Source: Tuctoria greenei (lineage: Eukaryota > Streptophyta > Magnoliopsida > Poales > Poaceae). Taken from it: DNA of 64,000 nt. The stretch lies in NCBI GenBank assembly GCA_036927565.1, contig JAYESD010000008.1, positions 119,997,498 through 120,061,497 of the forward strand, read 5' to 3'. A program made the translations under genes and the position numbers. Shown here piece after piece: positions 32,299 through 44,152 of this stretch. The notes under the pieces were generated by a model, which saw only the letters and a list, made by a program, of their open reading frames with translations, ran no database searches and was not told where the DNA came from. Numbering within the stretch: the stretch's first letter is position 1; each line of letters starts with the position of its first letter.

Positions 32299-34331
32299 TT
32301 TGGCGCATCAGGTAAGGGCTTTTTCCCTCAAAAAAGTGGTAGCGCTTTGACCACCATAGTGTTTATCAGGGCCGTGGAAGACGGTTTTCGTGGCCGTCGT
32401 TCGATGACCAGATCCATCGCTCGAGCGGCGCTCTCTGATCCATCACGCCCGCATGCAGGTACAGCTGGCCAAGACGGTGCGTCGGGACACATCCCGGCCC
32501 ATTCGGCCCCTCTAGCACCGCCAACAGCATGCCCGGAGAGCACTCTGGCAGTGACCAGGGCTCTTCTCCACCACCCACCGTTGCTGAACACTTCCCTAGG
32601 AGCGGCTCAGCAGTGGGTCCCAGACATTGACCACTTCATCGTCGCGGCCATCAACTCCCCCAACAGGGGAAGGCGTCACGTGTCGCTGTCACGCACGCCG
32701 TCCATCTACCGTTGCACCGCAAACTCCTGCTCTTCCAAGCCTAGGAGCGCTGGCTGGCTCCCCACGGAGGACTTCTGGGCTGAGCTTGACCATCGTCAAG
32801 CTCACATGGACGGCCGAGTCATCATCGAGCGGCAGCGAGAGAGGCGGCGCAACCTCAACACCGAATATGGCCCTCAATGCCCTGTTCATGAGGCTTCCTC
32901 TGTCCAAGGTGCACCATAGGTAAACCCCCCGCCATATAACTAGGAGTATGTCGGCTCGTCAGCCCCCCTGCAGTATTCGGTGCAGCAGGACATGCAACAG
33001 CAGTACTTGGTGCAGCCAGTTACCACACTGCAACAACAAATGGCTCAGCCAGTGCCACAGCCGCAAGTCCCACATGCGCCGCACGTCGTGCAGCAGACCC
33101 CTCTAGGGTATACTATCTCGTATGCCTCTCCGACGAAGCCCATCGGAGGCTGCGCGGCATTGGCTCCGCACCTCCGCATCGCGATGTGGCCATGCAAGTT
33201 CCTGCCACATATGCTGGAGAAGTTCGACAAAAGCATCAACCCAGCTAAGTTCCTGCAAATCTACACCACGACGCTCCTTGCTGCAGGAGCGGATGAGACC
33301 ATCCTCGTGAAATACTTCTGGGTCACCCTGATTGGATCGACCCGCTCGTAGCTGATGAACCTGCCCAAGAGGTCTATACCCTCTTGGGACGAGATGCGCC
33401 GGCAGTTCACGGTGAACTTCAGCAGCTCCTACACACGCCCAAACACCGAGCTCGACCTCCACGCTGTGCGACAACAACCCAAGGAGACACTGCAATCATT
33501 CATCCAGCATTTCTCCCAAGTACGCAACTCCATCCCACATTCTGCCAGGGAGTGCATGACCGCAAGATGCTCGAGATGTTGGCCATGCACAATATGCAAG
33601 ATGTCTCTGAGCTCTTCTCCATCACTGATTGGTGCGCCAGGGCGGCAGAAGGCCACTACTGGCATTCTCAGCCCGCCCCCGGAGCGGGTGGGGCTGGCCA
33701 GACCAGAGAAGGTGCCATTACCCCTGGTAGTGGCAAAAAGAAGAACAAGAATCAGAGTGGTGGCCAGAACAAGCCACTGCATGGGTCCCCCATCACGACA
33801 GCAGCCGCGACCGGTGGTGGCAAACCCCCACGCCCCGAGAAGTACCCACGTCAGCCACCTGCTGCTGACGACAGCGCCGAGCCTTGCCCGGTGCACAAGA
33901 CTCACGACCACACCGCAAGCGAGTGCCGAGAGATCAAGAGATGCGCCGAACACTACCAAGAGCGGGCGCAACAGCACCCAGACAGCGCCCCATTCTGCCA
34001 GTGGGAGGTCAAGCAGAAGGTCAACCACAAGGTCAACGATGACAAGGAGATGGAGTACCAGAAGCAAGAGCGGGTTGTCAAAGTGGTCCACAAAGATGAG
34101 GACTCTAACGCCAACAGCAACCACGAGCGTCACAAGACACTACACGTCATCGTCGGAGGGTCTTGGGATCTCGCGTCCCGGAGTGCGGTCAAGACCCTTC
34201 GTCGTGCAGTAACTTTGATAGCCTCTACCCCACTCCGGTGCTGCACCACCGGCGGAAGGAGACATCGATCAGCTTCAACGCCTCCGACTGCCCTAAGAAC
34301 ATGGTCGGAGCAGGGATTCTACCTCTCCTGA
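32299..34331 (+). pseudogene. RIRE2-like gypsy gag remnant
   Basis: A likely ATG is at 32404. The Ala/Pro/Gln-rich N-terminus includes a TAG at 32917. The capsid domain follows: WPCKFLPHMLEKFDKSINPA, FLQIYTTTLLAAGADE, then TAG at 33349-33351 where the family has Trp (SxSW-LMNLP), then FTVNFSSSYTRPNTELDLHAVRQ and IQHFSQVRNSIP. A frameshift near 33545 moves to a frame with MLEMLAMHNMQDVSELF, the Lys/Gly-rich linker and CPVHKTHDHTASEC, the Cys-His motif of these gags. GC-rich, unlike the copia elements. Confidence 0.82.
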
Positions 34332-34899
34332 TCACCCCCACCATTGCTAATGTCAAGCTCCACTACGTCTTGATAGATGGCAGGGCCAGACTCAACCTTC
34401 TCAGTCGCGCAACCTTCGAGCACTTGCAGATCCTGTTGTCCAAGCTCACCCCCCGTGCCCGTTCTCGGGGGTGGGACCAGGGAGCATCATCCCATAAGGC
34501 AGCATCCATCTCTGTGTGGCCTTCAGGATACCTGACAACTGCAGGACGGAGAGCATCCTCTTCGACGTCGGGGATGTCTGCCTCCCCTTCAACGCCATCA
34601 TCCGCAGGCCCACTCTGTATCGATTCATGGCTGTAGCCCATTACGGCTACCTTGTCCTGAAGATGCCAACTCCTTCTGATGTCCTGAGGATCCGTGGAGA
34701 CCGCACTTCTGCGGTGTTAGCCTTGGAGCAGCTCCAAGCCCTCATAGCAGACCCAACACCTATCCCGGGCGATGCTGGGTCAAGTCAGCCTCCGCCGAGC
34801 TCGCGTCAACGTGGAACACCCGCTGCGCCTCGACTGCAGCCCTCTGGCAGCACTGACACCCCTGTCAAAGCATCCGGGCTCAGTACCAGCTCTGTTTAG
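34163..34899 (+). pseudogene. RIRE2-like protease remnant
   Basis: Two frames. The first contains LITPTIANVKLHYVLIDGRA: the active-site Asp is kept, but the usual DGGA/DGGS reads DGRA. After a frameshift near 34510 the second carries RTESILFDVGDVCLPFNAI then RFMAVAHYGYLVLKMP and VLRIRGDRTSAVLALEQLQ, the stretch preceding RT in this family. It stops at 34899 and no RT follows, so the element is a gag-protease derivative or a deletion product. Confidence 0.75.
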
Positions 34900-35770
34900 A
34901 CCACTCACAAGGCAGGCGGAAAAAGCAGGAAGTAGGGACGCTCCCTCATCGCCCATCTTGTAGCTGTAGACAACGAGGTTGCCCCGCAATCATCACAGCT
35001 ACCCTTGGAGCCTTGGGCACCTCTATTGTAAATATTAATCTTAGTAGGACAATGTTATGGTTTCCATAGGACCTAGGAGCAGCATTAAGGACAATCGAGC
35101 TCCGAGAAGGTCAGGTCCAAGGAGTGCAGTCAGCTTAGCTTGGTCCCGAACCTTAAGCCTGTACACCCTGCCTCCCTCATCACCCGGAAGCAAGTGGTTG
35201 CCCTCTTTTGTAGAAGGCCTGTCTCCCCCTATGGACGCTGATAAAAAAGAATCACTGTTTTACTTCATGTTTTCTTAAAAACATGTTCATTTAGTTAAGC
35301 GTTAATTTTATGATCATTCTATAATAGATTTGTTTATTGTATATTACCTTTATATGCACGGTTGTACGCTCTGTAACTCACCCTTGCAGGAGTCATGTAG
35401 TCCTGATGCAGGCGGGTTCGCTTGAAGTACCTGTAGTGTGTGAGGGGTTCTTCCAGCTGCTCTCGTCATTAGGGTCTTGTGGTGCCAGAAGGCTTCCCAG
35501 AAAAGGCATGTGCCGAGCAGGAGGTCCAGGGGGTGTAAACTGCTTAGCCTGGTCCTGCACCCTAAGTATACACATCCTGCCTCCCAGCGCTTTGGCCAAG
35601 TACTGGGGCCAGAAAGCTCACACCGAGTGGACGGCGGGAGCCAGACCCCGAAACACCAACGCATCGAATTACCCAAGCCCCGTGCGTCAGTCCAGGAGAG
35701 TAAGACATGACAAAGCTAAGGGAGAGGAACAGGTAAACCGGCAAGCAGACTAGTCCCCCCTCTTTTTGTC
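34900..35770 (+). other. Non-coding 3' part of RIRE2-like element
   Basis: No RT, RNase H or integrase is present. Recurrent blocks are seen: CTTAGCTTGGTCCCGAACC (35140) and CTTAGCCTGGTCCTGCACC (35545), each followed by a CACACCCTGCCTCCC-type phrase. So 35090-35240 and 35490-35620 are diverged copies of one module. Such modular, GC-rich spacers are known from non-autonomous RIRE2/Dasheng-like elements (recalled, not verified). Confidence 0.5.
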
Positions 35771-35779
35771 ATATGTGCA

Positions 35780-36533
35780 GGACAGCCAGCTCCGGCACCT
35801 CCCAAGGGGCCTGCTGTCGATGTCTCTACGACAATTGTGGGCGACACCAGAGTAGCCAGCTCCGGCACCTTCCAAGGGGCCTGTCGTCGACGTCTCAGCA
35901 TGGCAACGACAACAAAAAGCATGGATAAGTGAGTAAACTCTCATGCCCCGCTCTTGTTGGTAACAGGGTTCTCTAATGATAGCCTGTACACCAGGGGCCT
36001 ACCGTCAACGTATCTACAAAGATGGTGGACGACGCCAGAGCATCCAGCTCCGGCAGCTCCCAAGGGGCCTACTATCGATGTGTTTACAACGATGATAGGT
36101 GACGCCGGAGCAGCGAGCTCTGGCACCTCCCAAGGGGCCTGTCGTAGACGTATCTATGTAGACGGTGGACGACGATGGAGCAACCAGCTCCAGCACCTCC
36201 CAAGGGGCCTGCCGTCGACGTATCTACGAAGATGGTGGACGACGTTAGAGCAGCCAGCTCTAGCACCTTCCAAGGGACCTGCTGTCGACGTCCCAGCACA
36301 GCGACGACAACATCAATCGTGGATAAGTGAGTAAACTCTCCTGCACCACTCTCGTTGCAAACAGGGTTCCCTTGTGATAGCCTGTACACCAGGGGCCTGC
36401 CGTTGACGTATCTACAAAGATGGTGGACGACGCCGGAGCAGCCAGCTCTGGCACCTCCCAAGGGGACTGTTGTCGACGTCTCTATGATGATGATGGGCGA
36501 CGTCAGAGTAGCCAACTCCAGCACCTCCCAAGG
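35780..36533 (+). repeat. Hierarchical tandem repeat: 70-bp units in a ~399-bp period
   Basis: The core CCAGCTCCGGCACCTCCCAAGG, with the word CCCAAGGGGC or a variant, starts at 35801, 35871, 36059, 36129, 36199, 36269, 36458 and 36528, i.e. in exact 70-bp steps. These are broken at 35871 and 36269 by a longer insert (GGATAAGTGAGTAAACTC...ACACCAGGGGCCT) that itself recurs with a 398-400-bp period. The array is cut by the Sirevirus LTR at 36534, right after CCCAAGG of the last unit. Confidence 0.9.
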
Positions 36534-36620
36534 TGAATGTGGCCTAGAGGGGGTGAATAGGCCTTTTTGAACTTTTGTCGAAACCTGCAACACTCAGCAA
36601 CTTGATCAAATACTGATAAA

Positions 36621-36670
36621 TCAGACTAGTTCGGTAGTGTGCAGACTAGTCCGGTGCGTGCGGACTAGAT
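36621..36670. promoter_or_regulatory. Minor ACTAGT palindrome cluster downstream of the Sirevirus TSS
   Basis: Three units, AGACTAGTTCGG (ACTAGT at 36625), AGACTAGTCCGG (36645) and CGGACTAGATCG (36664), at 20- and 19-bp steps near the 3' end of the LTR in transcription direction, so in R/U5. Confidence 0.7.
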
Positions 36671-37337
36671 CGATGAAGTTTGATCGATGATCTCGATCTA
36701 AGTACTCTACGCAGCGGAAATTAAGATGTAACTAGAGTATGTTGCTTCAATTAGACTGAAGATAGCACAAGGTAACATTAGTTTCAAGTTTTGACATAAT
36801 TTGATTAAGATCAATTAAACCCTAGATGCAATGAACAATAAGCACAAAGTGAAGACACAAGATTTTTATCCTGTGGTCCGGTTCCCACGAAGGCAACCTA
36901 CATCCACATTGAGGAGTCCACAAAAGGATCGGGTCTTCACCAACCCTACCCTTGTCGAATCACCACGGACGCCGATTCTCTTCCACTAATCACAAAGGGC
37001 AAATCACCAAGTTCAATGGGACTTCTCACAAGTTGAGGGCTCCCCAAGATTTACAACTGAATACACCACCAACACACTCAAATTATATACAATAAGGAAC
37101 AAGAGTGTGCGAGAGAATCAAACCCGAGAGCTCAAAATGTGAAGAATCGTGTCTCTCCCTTGATCTAAAGTTAATCCTCAAGGATTTGATCTTTCTTGTG
37201 TTGGATTGTGTGGAGAGACGCATTTTCTAGGCTCTTGGAGGGTGTGATGGCACAGGGGGTCGAGAGTGATTGATTAGGGGCCGTGCACCTCTATTTATCC
37301 TAGGGTTTCCAAAGGTTACCATTAGGGTTTTTAAAGT

Positions 37338-37870
37338 CCGTACTAGTCCGTTGTGGACTCCAGACTAGTCCAGTGTGCGGCGTGTGGGAAACCCTAAGTG
37401 TCCCAAATTATCAGACTTGTCCAGCTAGGGGCAGACTAGTCTGATTTTGTCTCTGGAGATGTTCGGACTAGTCCGGCACATATCGGACTAGTCCGGCCGT
37501 GGTGAAATCCTTAGTGAATCGGGGACAAGTCCGCACTTGGAGGACTTGTCCGATTTTAGTCAGAAGGTTTTCGGACTAATCCGTGCAGATATCGGACTTG
37601 TCCGGTTTAGGTCAGAAAGATATCAGACTAGTCCGTGGTGATATCGGACTTGTCCGACTTCATGCAAAATGTCAAGTGCTGAGGACTAGTCCGCACTGAG
37701 GAGGACTAGTCCGATCTTAGTCAGAGAGATATTGGAGTAGTCCGTTGGGATATCGGACTAGTCCGGTCGGCGAAAACTGGACTGTGGAGACAAGTCCGCT
37801 CTAGGAGGACTTATCCAATTCTGGAAAGAGAGAAATCAGACTAGTCCGGGGTACATCGGACTAGTCCGGA
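37338..37870. promoter_or_regulatory. Phased palindrome dyad array in the Sirevirus U3
   Basis: Twenty copies of CGGACTAGTCCG or close variants (CTTGT, CAAGT cores). Core starts pair up as 37342/37364, 37415/37435, 37467/37487, 37525/37544, 37575/37596, 37627/37648, 37685/37705, 37736/37757, 37790/37809 and 37840/37860. Within pairs the step is 19-22 bp; between pairs it is 50-58 bp, with one step of 73. The array starts about 45 bp upstream of the TATA box on the minus strand. Palindromic LTR motifs are a known Sirevirus trait; the strict pairing suggests binding of a dimeric or tetrameric factor on one face of the helix (inference). Confidence 0.9.
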
Positions 37871-38128
37871 CCTGTATAATTTTGTGCAGTGAGAGTGACT
37901 AAAATTTGCTTGAGCTCTTGTGGTGTGTTTATTTAACACACGCCATACACAAAGAGTAATATAATCATTTCTCGAGCTCCTTTCAACTTGATTTCTCACT
38001 CTCCCTTCTTTTTGCGCTTTCTTCATTGTTTCATTAAAACCTGTGCTCGTCTCAACAATTTAGTTAGGATCTCATTTGCTTGTCATAAATCCACCAAAAC
38101 CCATAAGGGATGCCTAGATGCACTTTCA

Positions 38129-38458
38129 ATCTCCCCCTTTTTGGTGATTGATGACAACCAATTGAGATTTCACAAATATGATTAAAAGTGCAGAATTTTC
38201 ATAAAGGGTGCACATATGAGTTTGTAACAAATTAAGCAATGAAAACATGAGACATATATATACTCTTTATGGTGGGATGCAAAACTACATGTGTGTGAAC
38301 AATAATCTTGATATGAATAAGATAAATGGCATAATCATGACAGCGTCAAGGTTATCAAGCACAAATATCAAATTTAGAGCATAACACATAAGTCATACGC
38401 ATAACAAAGTCATAGTTTCACACCACATGTCCAATAGCATAAGAGAGCACAATCAAAG
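38129..38458 (-). other. Sirevirus 3' untranslated region and polypurine tract
   Basis: The minus-strand PPT CCAAAAAGGGGGAGAT (about 38129-38144) abuts the LTR. The segment continues at 53812 on the other side of the Tekay-like insertion; the 5 bases CAAAG (38454-38458) are duplicated at 53807-53811. Confidence 0.85.
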
Positions 38459-41400
38459 TGTGGGCACCAGAATCCCGACCTCCAAGGATCTCATTGGGTG
38501 GTGTCATGCGGTGCGACACCCAATAGTATACAAGAAAAGAACGAGAACAATTTACAATACCAAGTCTTTATTGAAAAGCACAGCGGAAGTTTTAAAATAC
38601 TAACGAAAGGGAATAGAACTATACATCAGCTACGCTCTCAACACTAGCTATGCAAAAGCAAAGTCATCCATGCCCTGGATACTTCGCACTAGCAACACAC
38701 AATTCACGGCAGCGCACAGGGTTCCCACTCGGCTGTAAAGCCTGGAGGGGGTGCAGCCTCGTCATCAAAACCGTCATCAGTCGTATAATCTGCAAAAACT
38801 CGTTAACTACAAACGTGAGCATAAGGCTCAGCAAGACTAACCCGTCTCACTAGACATATGCAAGGGTGAATACTAAGCATAGGTAAGGTAAAGCATAAAG
38901 GACTCACCTACAAGTGTATCCTTATAGTCATGTTTTAAATAGCACATGACATTCTTCAGGCACAGCACATCATAGACTCCACAATCAAACAAGAAACATT
39001 TTGCCGATGATATGACGTGCACAAGCACATAATGCTTTTACATGTAAAGTATGGGGAAACTGTAAACTTTTAATTGTACTATCTCTAAACCAAACAAGGT
39101 TGTCCAAGCAATTTGTAATCCAATATATCATATTCTCCTGACTTCTTTAGTATTTACTACATCACAGCGCAGTGAACAAGTGGTACTTTATTACCGCGAG
39201 GGATGGTGATTACAATCAGGATACACCTGGATAACACGACACATACGCACTTTCGGAAATGACAACAAGTACTTACAGCAGTACCTACATAACATTTCAA
39301 TACTAGTCGTATATGGCCACCATTCACTAAACACTCGAATATCGAACCGGTCGATCCGTCACGAGCGGGAGGTCACTGCGCGGGGCATACTCTGACGTGC
39401 CCACCAGCTGATTTACACCTTGTTGCCCTCAACCCACGCCTATAAAACGGAACGGAATGCCTCGACAAACCAATATCAAGCTACATTAGTTTACTGGAGC
39501 CCATTCCTCCAGTATGTCACCGGTACAATTCAAGCTTGTCCAACAGGGCTGCACACGAAATGGTCCTCAATCTACACAAGCAGGGATACACACGTGAGAC
39601 CACGTCTCGCTGCATCCTACCCACTGCTCGGTCTCAATTTCATATTCATAAACCATTTTCTGATTCCATATCCTCCCGTGTGATAAAATTTCTATCTCAC
39701 GAGTAGATTCCATCTACTCGACTTCTACCGAATTCCTATGAGCATAAGCATAGCAGTGTCTACTTAACGGGTCGTAGACCTACCCAAGAGTCCATAGGAT
39801 TTGTGGGCCATGTAAGTGGATGTCAAACACCTTAAACATAATGCACAATCATCTGAAGACGTAAGGTGAAATAAAAACTGCAAAACGCTGTAAGGAACTT
39901 AAATGCAAACCGGAGCTTGCCTGAATGTGAGTCTGAGCCTATGTTAGTTTCTGGCAGCTGGACCTCCAAAGCTTCCGGCTTCTCCTCGATTTCAGCTACT
40001 ACACGATATGCATATACTAAGTATGAATGACTTTGAAAATAATTAATATGCTTGAGGTGGTGTGAATATCCTAGGATGAAAATAAGATAATTATCTTAAT
40101 TGGCTTTGGGACTTTTATGGTAGATACTAGTGACTATAGGGAATATTCTTGCAAAGAACAGGAGATGATCAAGGAAGTTTGTTGTTCTTAAAAATTATGG
40201 TAAGCAATAACCTTCTCTAAATTTTGGTAGAAATTTTTGAGACCTATCATAGCTACCAGAGGTTGTATCATGTATAGGGGTGTCTCACTGGTTCTAGGAA
40301 AATTTGTTTCACTATTTTCTAAGCTTCCTACAGGGAGAAACTGATTTTTCAAGTTTGGGAAATTTCTGGAAATTGATTTTTCCATTTTTTTTCTCTTTAT
40401 AACTATATAGAGATTTGGAATATTTATCAACCCAGTATTTTAAGTCCAAAGAACTTGACATTTTTTCTGGAGGTCAAGTGTATTAACAATAGTGTTCTGA
40501 CCAAAATTGGAAATTTTCCAATTAACAGAACTGTAGGAATGAATTCTTTAAGCATTTTGCTTATCTGAATTATAGAGAAATTTCTATGACTTTTCATACA
40601 AATCCAAGTACACCACTGGACAGTATTCTTCATGCTGGTTCTAACATAATTTATTTGGGATTTGTTGGATAATTCTACTGGAAGTTATGGATTTTCCAAG
40701 TTTGGATTGAATCTGTATTTATTTTCCTATTCGAAATTTCAAATAAAGGGGCCGGTCCCACTTCATTTTAATTGGGCCAATCAGAACTGAGCCACACCGG
40801 GAGCCATGGGGTTAACCCGCGCAGCCACACCGGATCCATGTTCACAGCTGATCCCACACGAGAGGGCGTCGTTGATAGGTGGGACCAGCAACTTCGTCTA
40901 CCTCCCGACGCGGCAGCGTCTCTCGCCGGAACCGCGACGGCGCTTCGCCGGACCTAGTTGGGTCGACCTCCTTCTGGCCTCGCCTTGACCGCTCAACCAT
41001 AAAATTGACCGCACAAGCCGATGGTGGTGTCCAATCAAGTCGGCGATGGCCGGAGACAGCGGTACGACGGTGACGGCGGAGCTAGGGTTTCGGCGTTCAT
41101 CGGAAACACGCAGAAATGGCGTAATAGGATCGAGAAAAGGTCAGGAATATTCCTGGGAGCACCAGGATGATGATTTGGGGTTTAGAATGGGGTGACATCA
41201 CCGGTAAAGCTGAGTTCGACGGTGAAGTATGGTTTTTCAACCGGCAGCCGCGAAAACTCGAAATCTAAGGTGCTTGATTGATAACTTTCAGGGTTTTTTG
41301 GCAGGGAGCTTCGTTAGGATATACAAAAGCTATCTGCTAACCAGATTAAAGGATGATTGCAAGAATGAAATGAATTTAAGCACGAAGCCTTGCTGTTCTA

Positions 41401-42719
41401 GTGAGAAATCGTTCGGTTATCGAACAAGAACTCGAGCTACACTTCATGTCATAGGCTTAGATTCTGTAAACTAGAGAGTATTGCGAACCTTTTTGCTTAA
41501 AGGATCGAGGCCGGAGACAACCTAGAACTGGAGCTCGACGGTGAGACAGTGAAGGTTCCCAGCGGCTTACTCGACGGCAACCGGAAAACTTCAAAATATC
41601 CCAAGGAGAAGCTATGTCACGATCAATGACCAAATAGAATACATAGATGAGGTTGTGACAAGCCTTTTATCTACTTACAGCTCGGGAAGAAACGACTTCA
41701 ATCGTCGGTGAAAGCTTGACCAAACAGAGGCAGCATAAATGGCGTGAACTGAGGTGGAGCTCAACGGCGACGGCCAATGGGGTATTTATAGGGACGGAGG
41801 GATGAGGGGAGCGCGCCACGGCACAAGCAAGCAGGCAGCTCGGTGGATGCATGCCGCGTTGCGGTGTCGCGCACTCTCGGCATTGATCAGCGGGGAGAGC
41901 TGGATATAGAGCACCCCGTGGGTTGCACTCGAGTGGGTTTGGCGGACAGTGGGTCCCACCTCCTCTTATCCACTTCTCCTCTCTCCAACTTCAATTCTCC
42001 TACCAAACTTGATCCAAAAATTCTAAATTTTTGTGGGGAGGCTCAAATAAATATCTGGAATTTGATTCTGCAATTTGATTTCGATTTGGAGCAAGTTTCA
42101 TTTCAATTTCAAATTTGAATTTGGAATTGGATGAAATTCAATGGTGTCACTGAATTAAATAGCAACTGAGTTCCAAAATTGTGAAACTTTGAGGATAACT
42201 CAAGCAAGTCATGCTGACCATGATGGCGTGTTCAGATCTTGATGTTCAAATAATTCGAACAAAAATCAAAATTTGAATTCTTAATATGGTCCGAATTTGC
42301 TAAGCGTCTCAAATAAAATAGCAAATGGAGTTCAAAATTTATGAAACTCTGCAGGAAGTCTATTTGGAATATGAGGAAACCATAGAAAAATTTATGGCCT
42401 CATAATTGAATAATTTTGACAGGGCCAAATGTACAGTAGCATATTCAATTTGTAACTAATTTGAATATATATTGGGCACTGCATATTAATTTGACCTAGG
42501 ATCCTTCATTCAAATAATTCCAAACTTTGAAGCATGTTCAAAAGAATTTATCTAAGATTATTGGTGAAGTTTATTCCTCATGTTAATAAAATTCAAGCAT
42601 GAGTGGAAGAAAATATTTGATGAGATCAAGTTCATAAGCCTAGCTATAGTTGGTCTCCATTAGGGTTGATAACCAACTTACAACTGAACCTCACATGAAG
42701 GAAAATGTGGGATTTTACA
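38459..42719 (-). repeat. 3' LTR of Tekay-like element
   Basis: 4,261 bp. TATA: minus TATAAATA at plus 41783-41790, giving a U3 of about 930 bp and a very long R-U5 of about 3.3 kb. Short open frames inside are copies of the same frames in the right LTR and are not genes. It keeps a 65-bp segment (42530-42594) that the right LTR lost. Confidence 0.95.
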
Positions 42720-42839
42720 TTCCTTCCCCCGTAAAAGAATCTTGTCCCAAGATTACAAAAGAAAGGATAAAAGGAAAAGATCTAAGGAACATATGACGTT
42801 AACAAGTCCGTATAGTTGGTTCTAAGATATTCCTCGCTT

Positions 42840-43620
42840 TCCCACGTTGCTTAATCAGCGGTGTGGTTTCCCCACAAGACCCTGTAGAAATGCAAGGTGT
42901 TGTTTTTTGTGGTACGAGTCTTCTCATCGACTATATGGGTTGGATGTTCGGAGTAAGTAAGATCTAGTTGGAGATCTTCCAAATCCTCCATACGAACTTC
43001 TGCTGGGGCCTTGAGACATTTTATCAATTGTGAAATGTGAAACACATTGTGGACCCCTGAAAGCGATGCCAACGGCTCTAGCCGATAGGCTACAGGTCCG
43101 CATTGCTCACTTATTGCGAATGGTCCGATGAAATGTGAAGCTAGCTTCCCTTTTACTCCGAAGTGATGAATCCCTTTCATTGGAGATACACGAAGGTAAA
43201 TGTGATCCCCGATATCAAAGTGAAGTGGTCGACGTCGTTTGTCCGCATAGCTTTCCTGGCGAGACTGAGCAACCTTGAGGTTGGCTTGAATAACTCATAC
43301 TCGGTCTTCAGCTTCCTTTACCAAGTCTATACCATATGTTACTCGTTCACTGGATTCACACCAGTTCAAAGGTGTGCAGCACTTCTGGCCATAAAGAGCT
43401 TCATATGGTGCCATTTGGATGCTAGTCTTATAACCATTGTTGTATGAAAACTCTACCAATGGTAGATGATCATCCCAATTCTTACCATGGTGGATGGCAC
43501 AGGCGCGGAGCATATACGCTAGCACTTGGTTTACTCGTTCCGTTTGACCATGAGTTTGTGGATGGTAAGCTGAGCTTCGAATCAATTTGGTACCCAGAGA
43601 TGCGTGGAGCTGCTCATGGT
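42840..43620 (-). pseudogene. Tekay-like integrase C-terminus with chromodomain-like tail
   Basis: The minus-strand frame begins in the middle of the integrase core, LHASLGTKLIRSSAYHPQTHGQTERVNQ, which holds the catalytic Glu (QTERVN), and continues through DDHLPLVEFSYNNGY and APYEALYG. A stop near 43296 is followed by GVKGKLASHFIGPFAI, YRLEPLASLSGVHNVFHISQL and the tail LHFYRVLWGNHTAD, TAA, then ATWESEEYLRTNY, as in the chromodomain tail of Tekay elements. The zinc region and both Asp residues are lost in the fusion described next. Confidence 0.82.
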
Positions 43621-44152
43621 TCCAAAGCGGTTGTGATCCATAAGCGATCACCCTTCTGTCTTGCATTAATACGGGACCCAAACCAATTCCAGATGCATCA
43701 CAATAAACATCAAAAGACCTAATTTTGCCTGGTTGGGCTAATACTAGCGCTGTTGTGAGGTGTTTTACTAATGCTTGAAAACCTTCCTCACATTCCTTTG
43801 TCCATGTATATTTCTTTCCTTTCTTTAGAAGTTCCGTCATTGGTTTAGCTATCTTGGAAAAGCTTGGGATGAACCTCCGGTAATATCCTGCTAAACCCAG
43901 GAAACTTCAAACTTCTTGCACAGACTTAGGAGACTCCCATTTGAGTACTTGCTTAATCTTGCTTGGATCAACTGCAATCCCTTCGGCAGAGATGATGTGC
44001 CCTAGAAATGGCACTTGGTTTATCGAGAACTCACATTTGCTGAACTTAGCATACAACTTGTGGTACCGCAATCGCTGAAGCACGATGTGCAAATGTTGTG
44101 CATGTTCTTCTTCGGATTTTGAGTACACAAGGATGTCGTCGATGAAGACCAC
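43600..44152 (-). pseudogene. Tekay-like RT C-terminus / RNase H fused in frame to integrase
   Basis: Starts with VFIDDILVYSKS, the RT catalytic block (FIDD, plus ~44140). A TGA at 43907 replaces a likely Arg in EV-SFLGLAGYYRRF. RNase H begins properly (FDVYCDASGIGLGPVLMQDRRVIAYGSQ) and then jumps to integrase LHASLGTKL at about 43610, removing the rest of RNase H and the first half of integrase. The reading frame is preserved across the junction. Related elements have more than 1 kb here. Confidence 0.8.

Larger units (their letters stand above)
36534..38128 (-). repeat. 3' LTR of Sirevirus (Ty1/copia)
   Basis: 1,595 bp; on the minus strand it starts TGAAAGTGCATCTAGG, directly after the PPT CCAAAAAGGGGGAGAT, and ends CTCTAGGCCACATTCA. 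ATTCACCCCCTCTAGGCC is familiar from grass Sirevirus LTRs (recalled). TATA box: minus ATAAATA at plus 37292-37298. Ten palindrome pairs lie upstream of it. The partner 5' LTR is beyond the window. The left flank is CAAGG, inside the tandem repeat. Confidence 0.82.

Noticed and set aside
33429..34133. Long antisense open frame (234 codons) over the gypsy gag.
   Set aside because: It is the GC-rich shadow of gag on the other strand, with Val/Leu-rich composition and no motif.
37338..37870. CRISPR-like regular repeat spacing.
   Set aside because: Eukaryotic LTR context, short palindromes with variable cores and no unique spacers of constant length.
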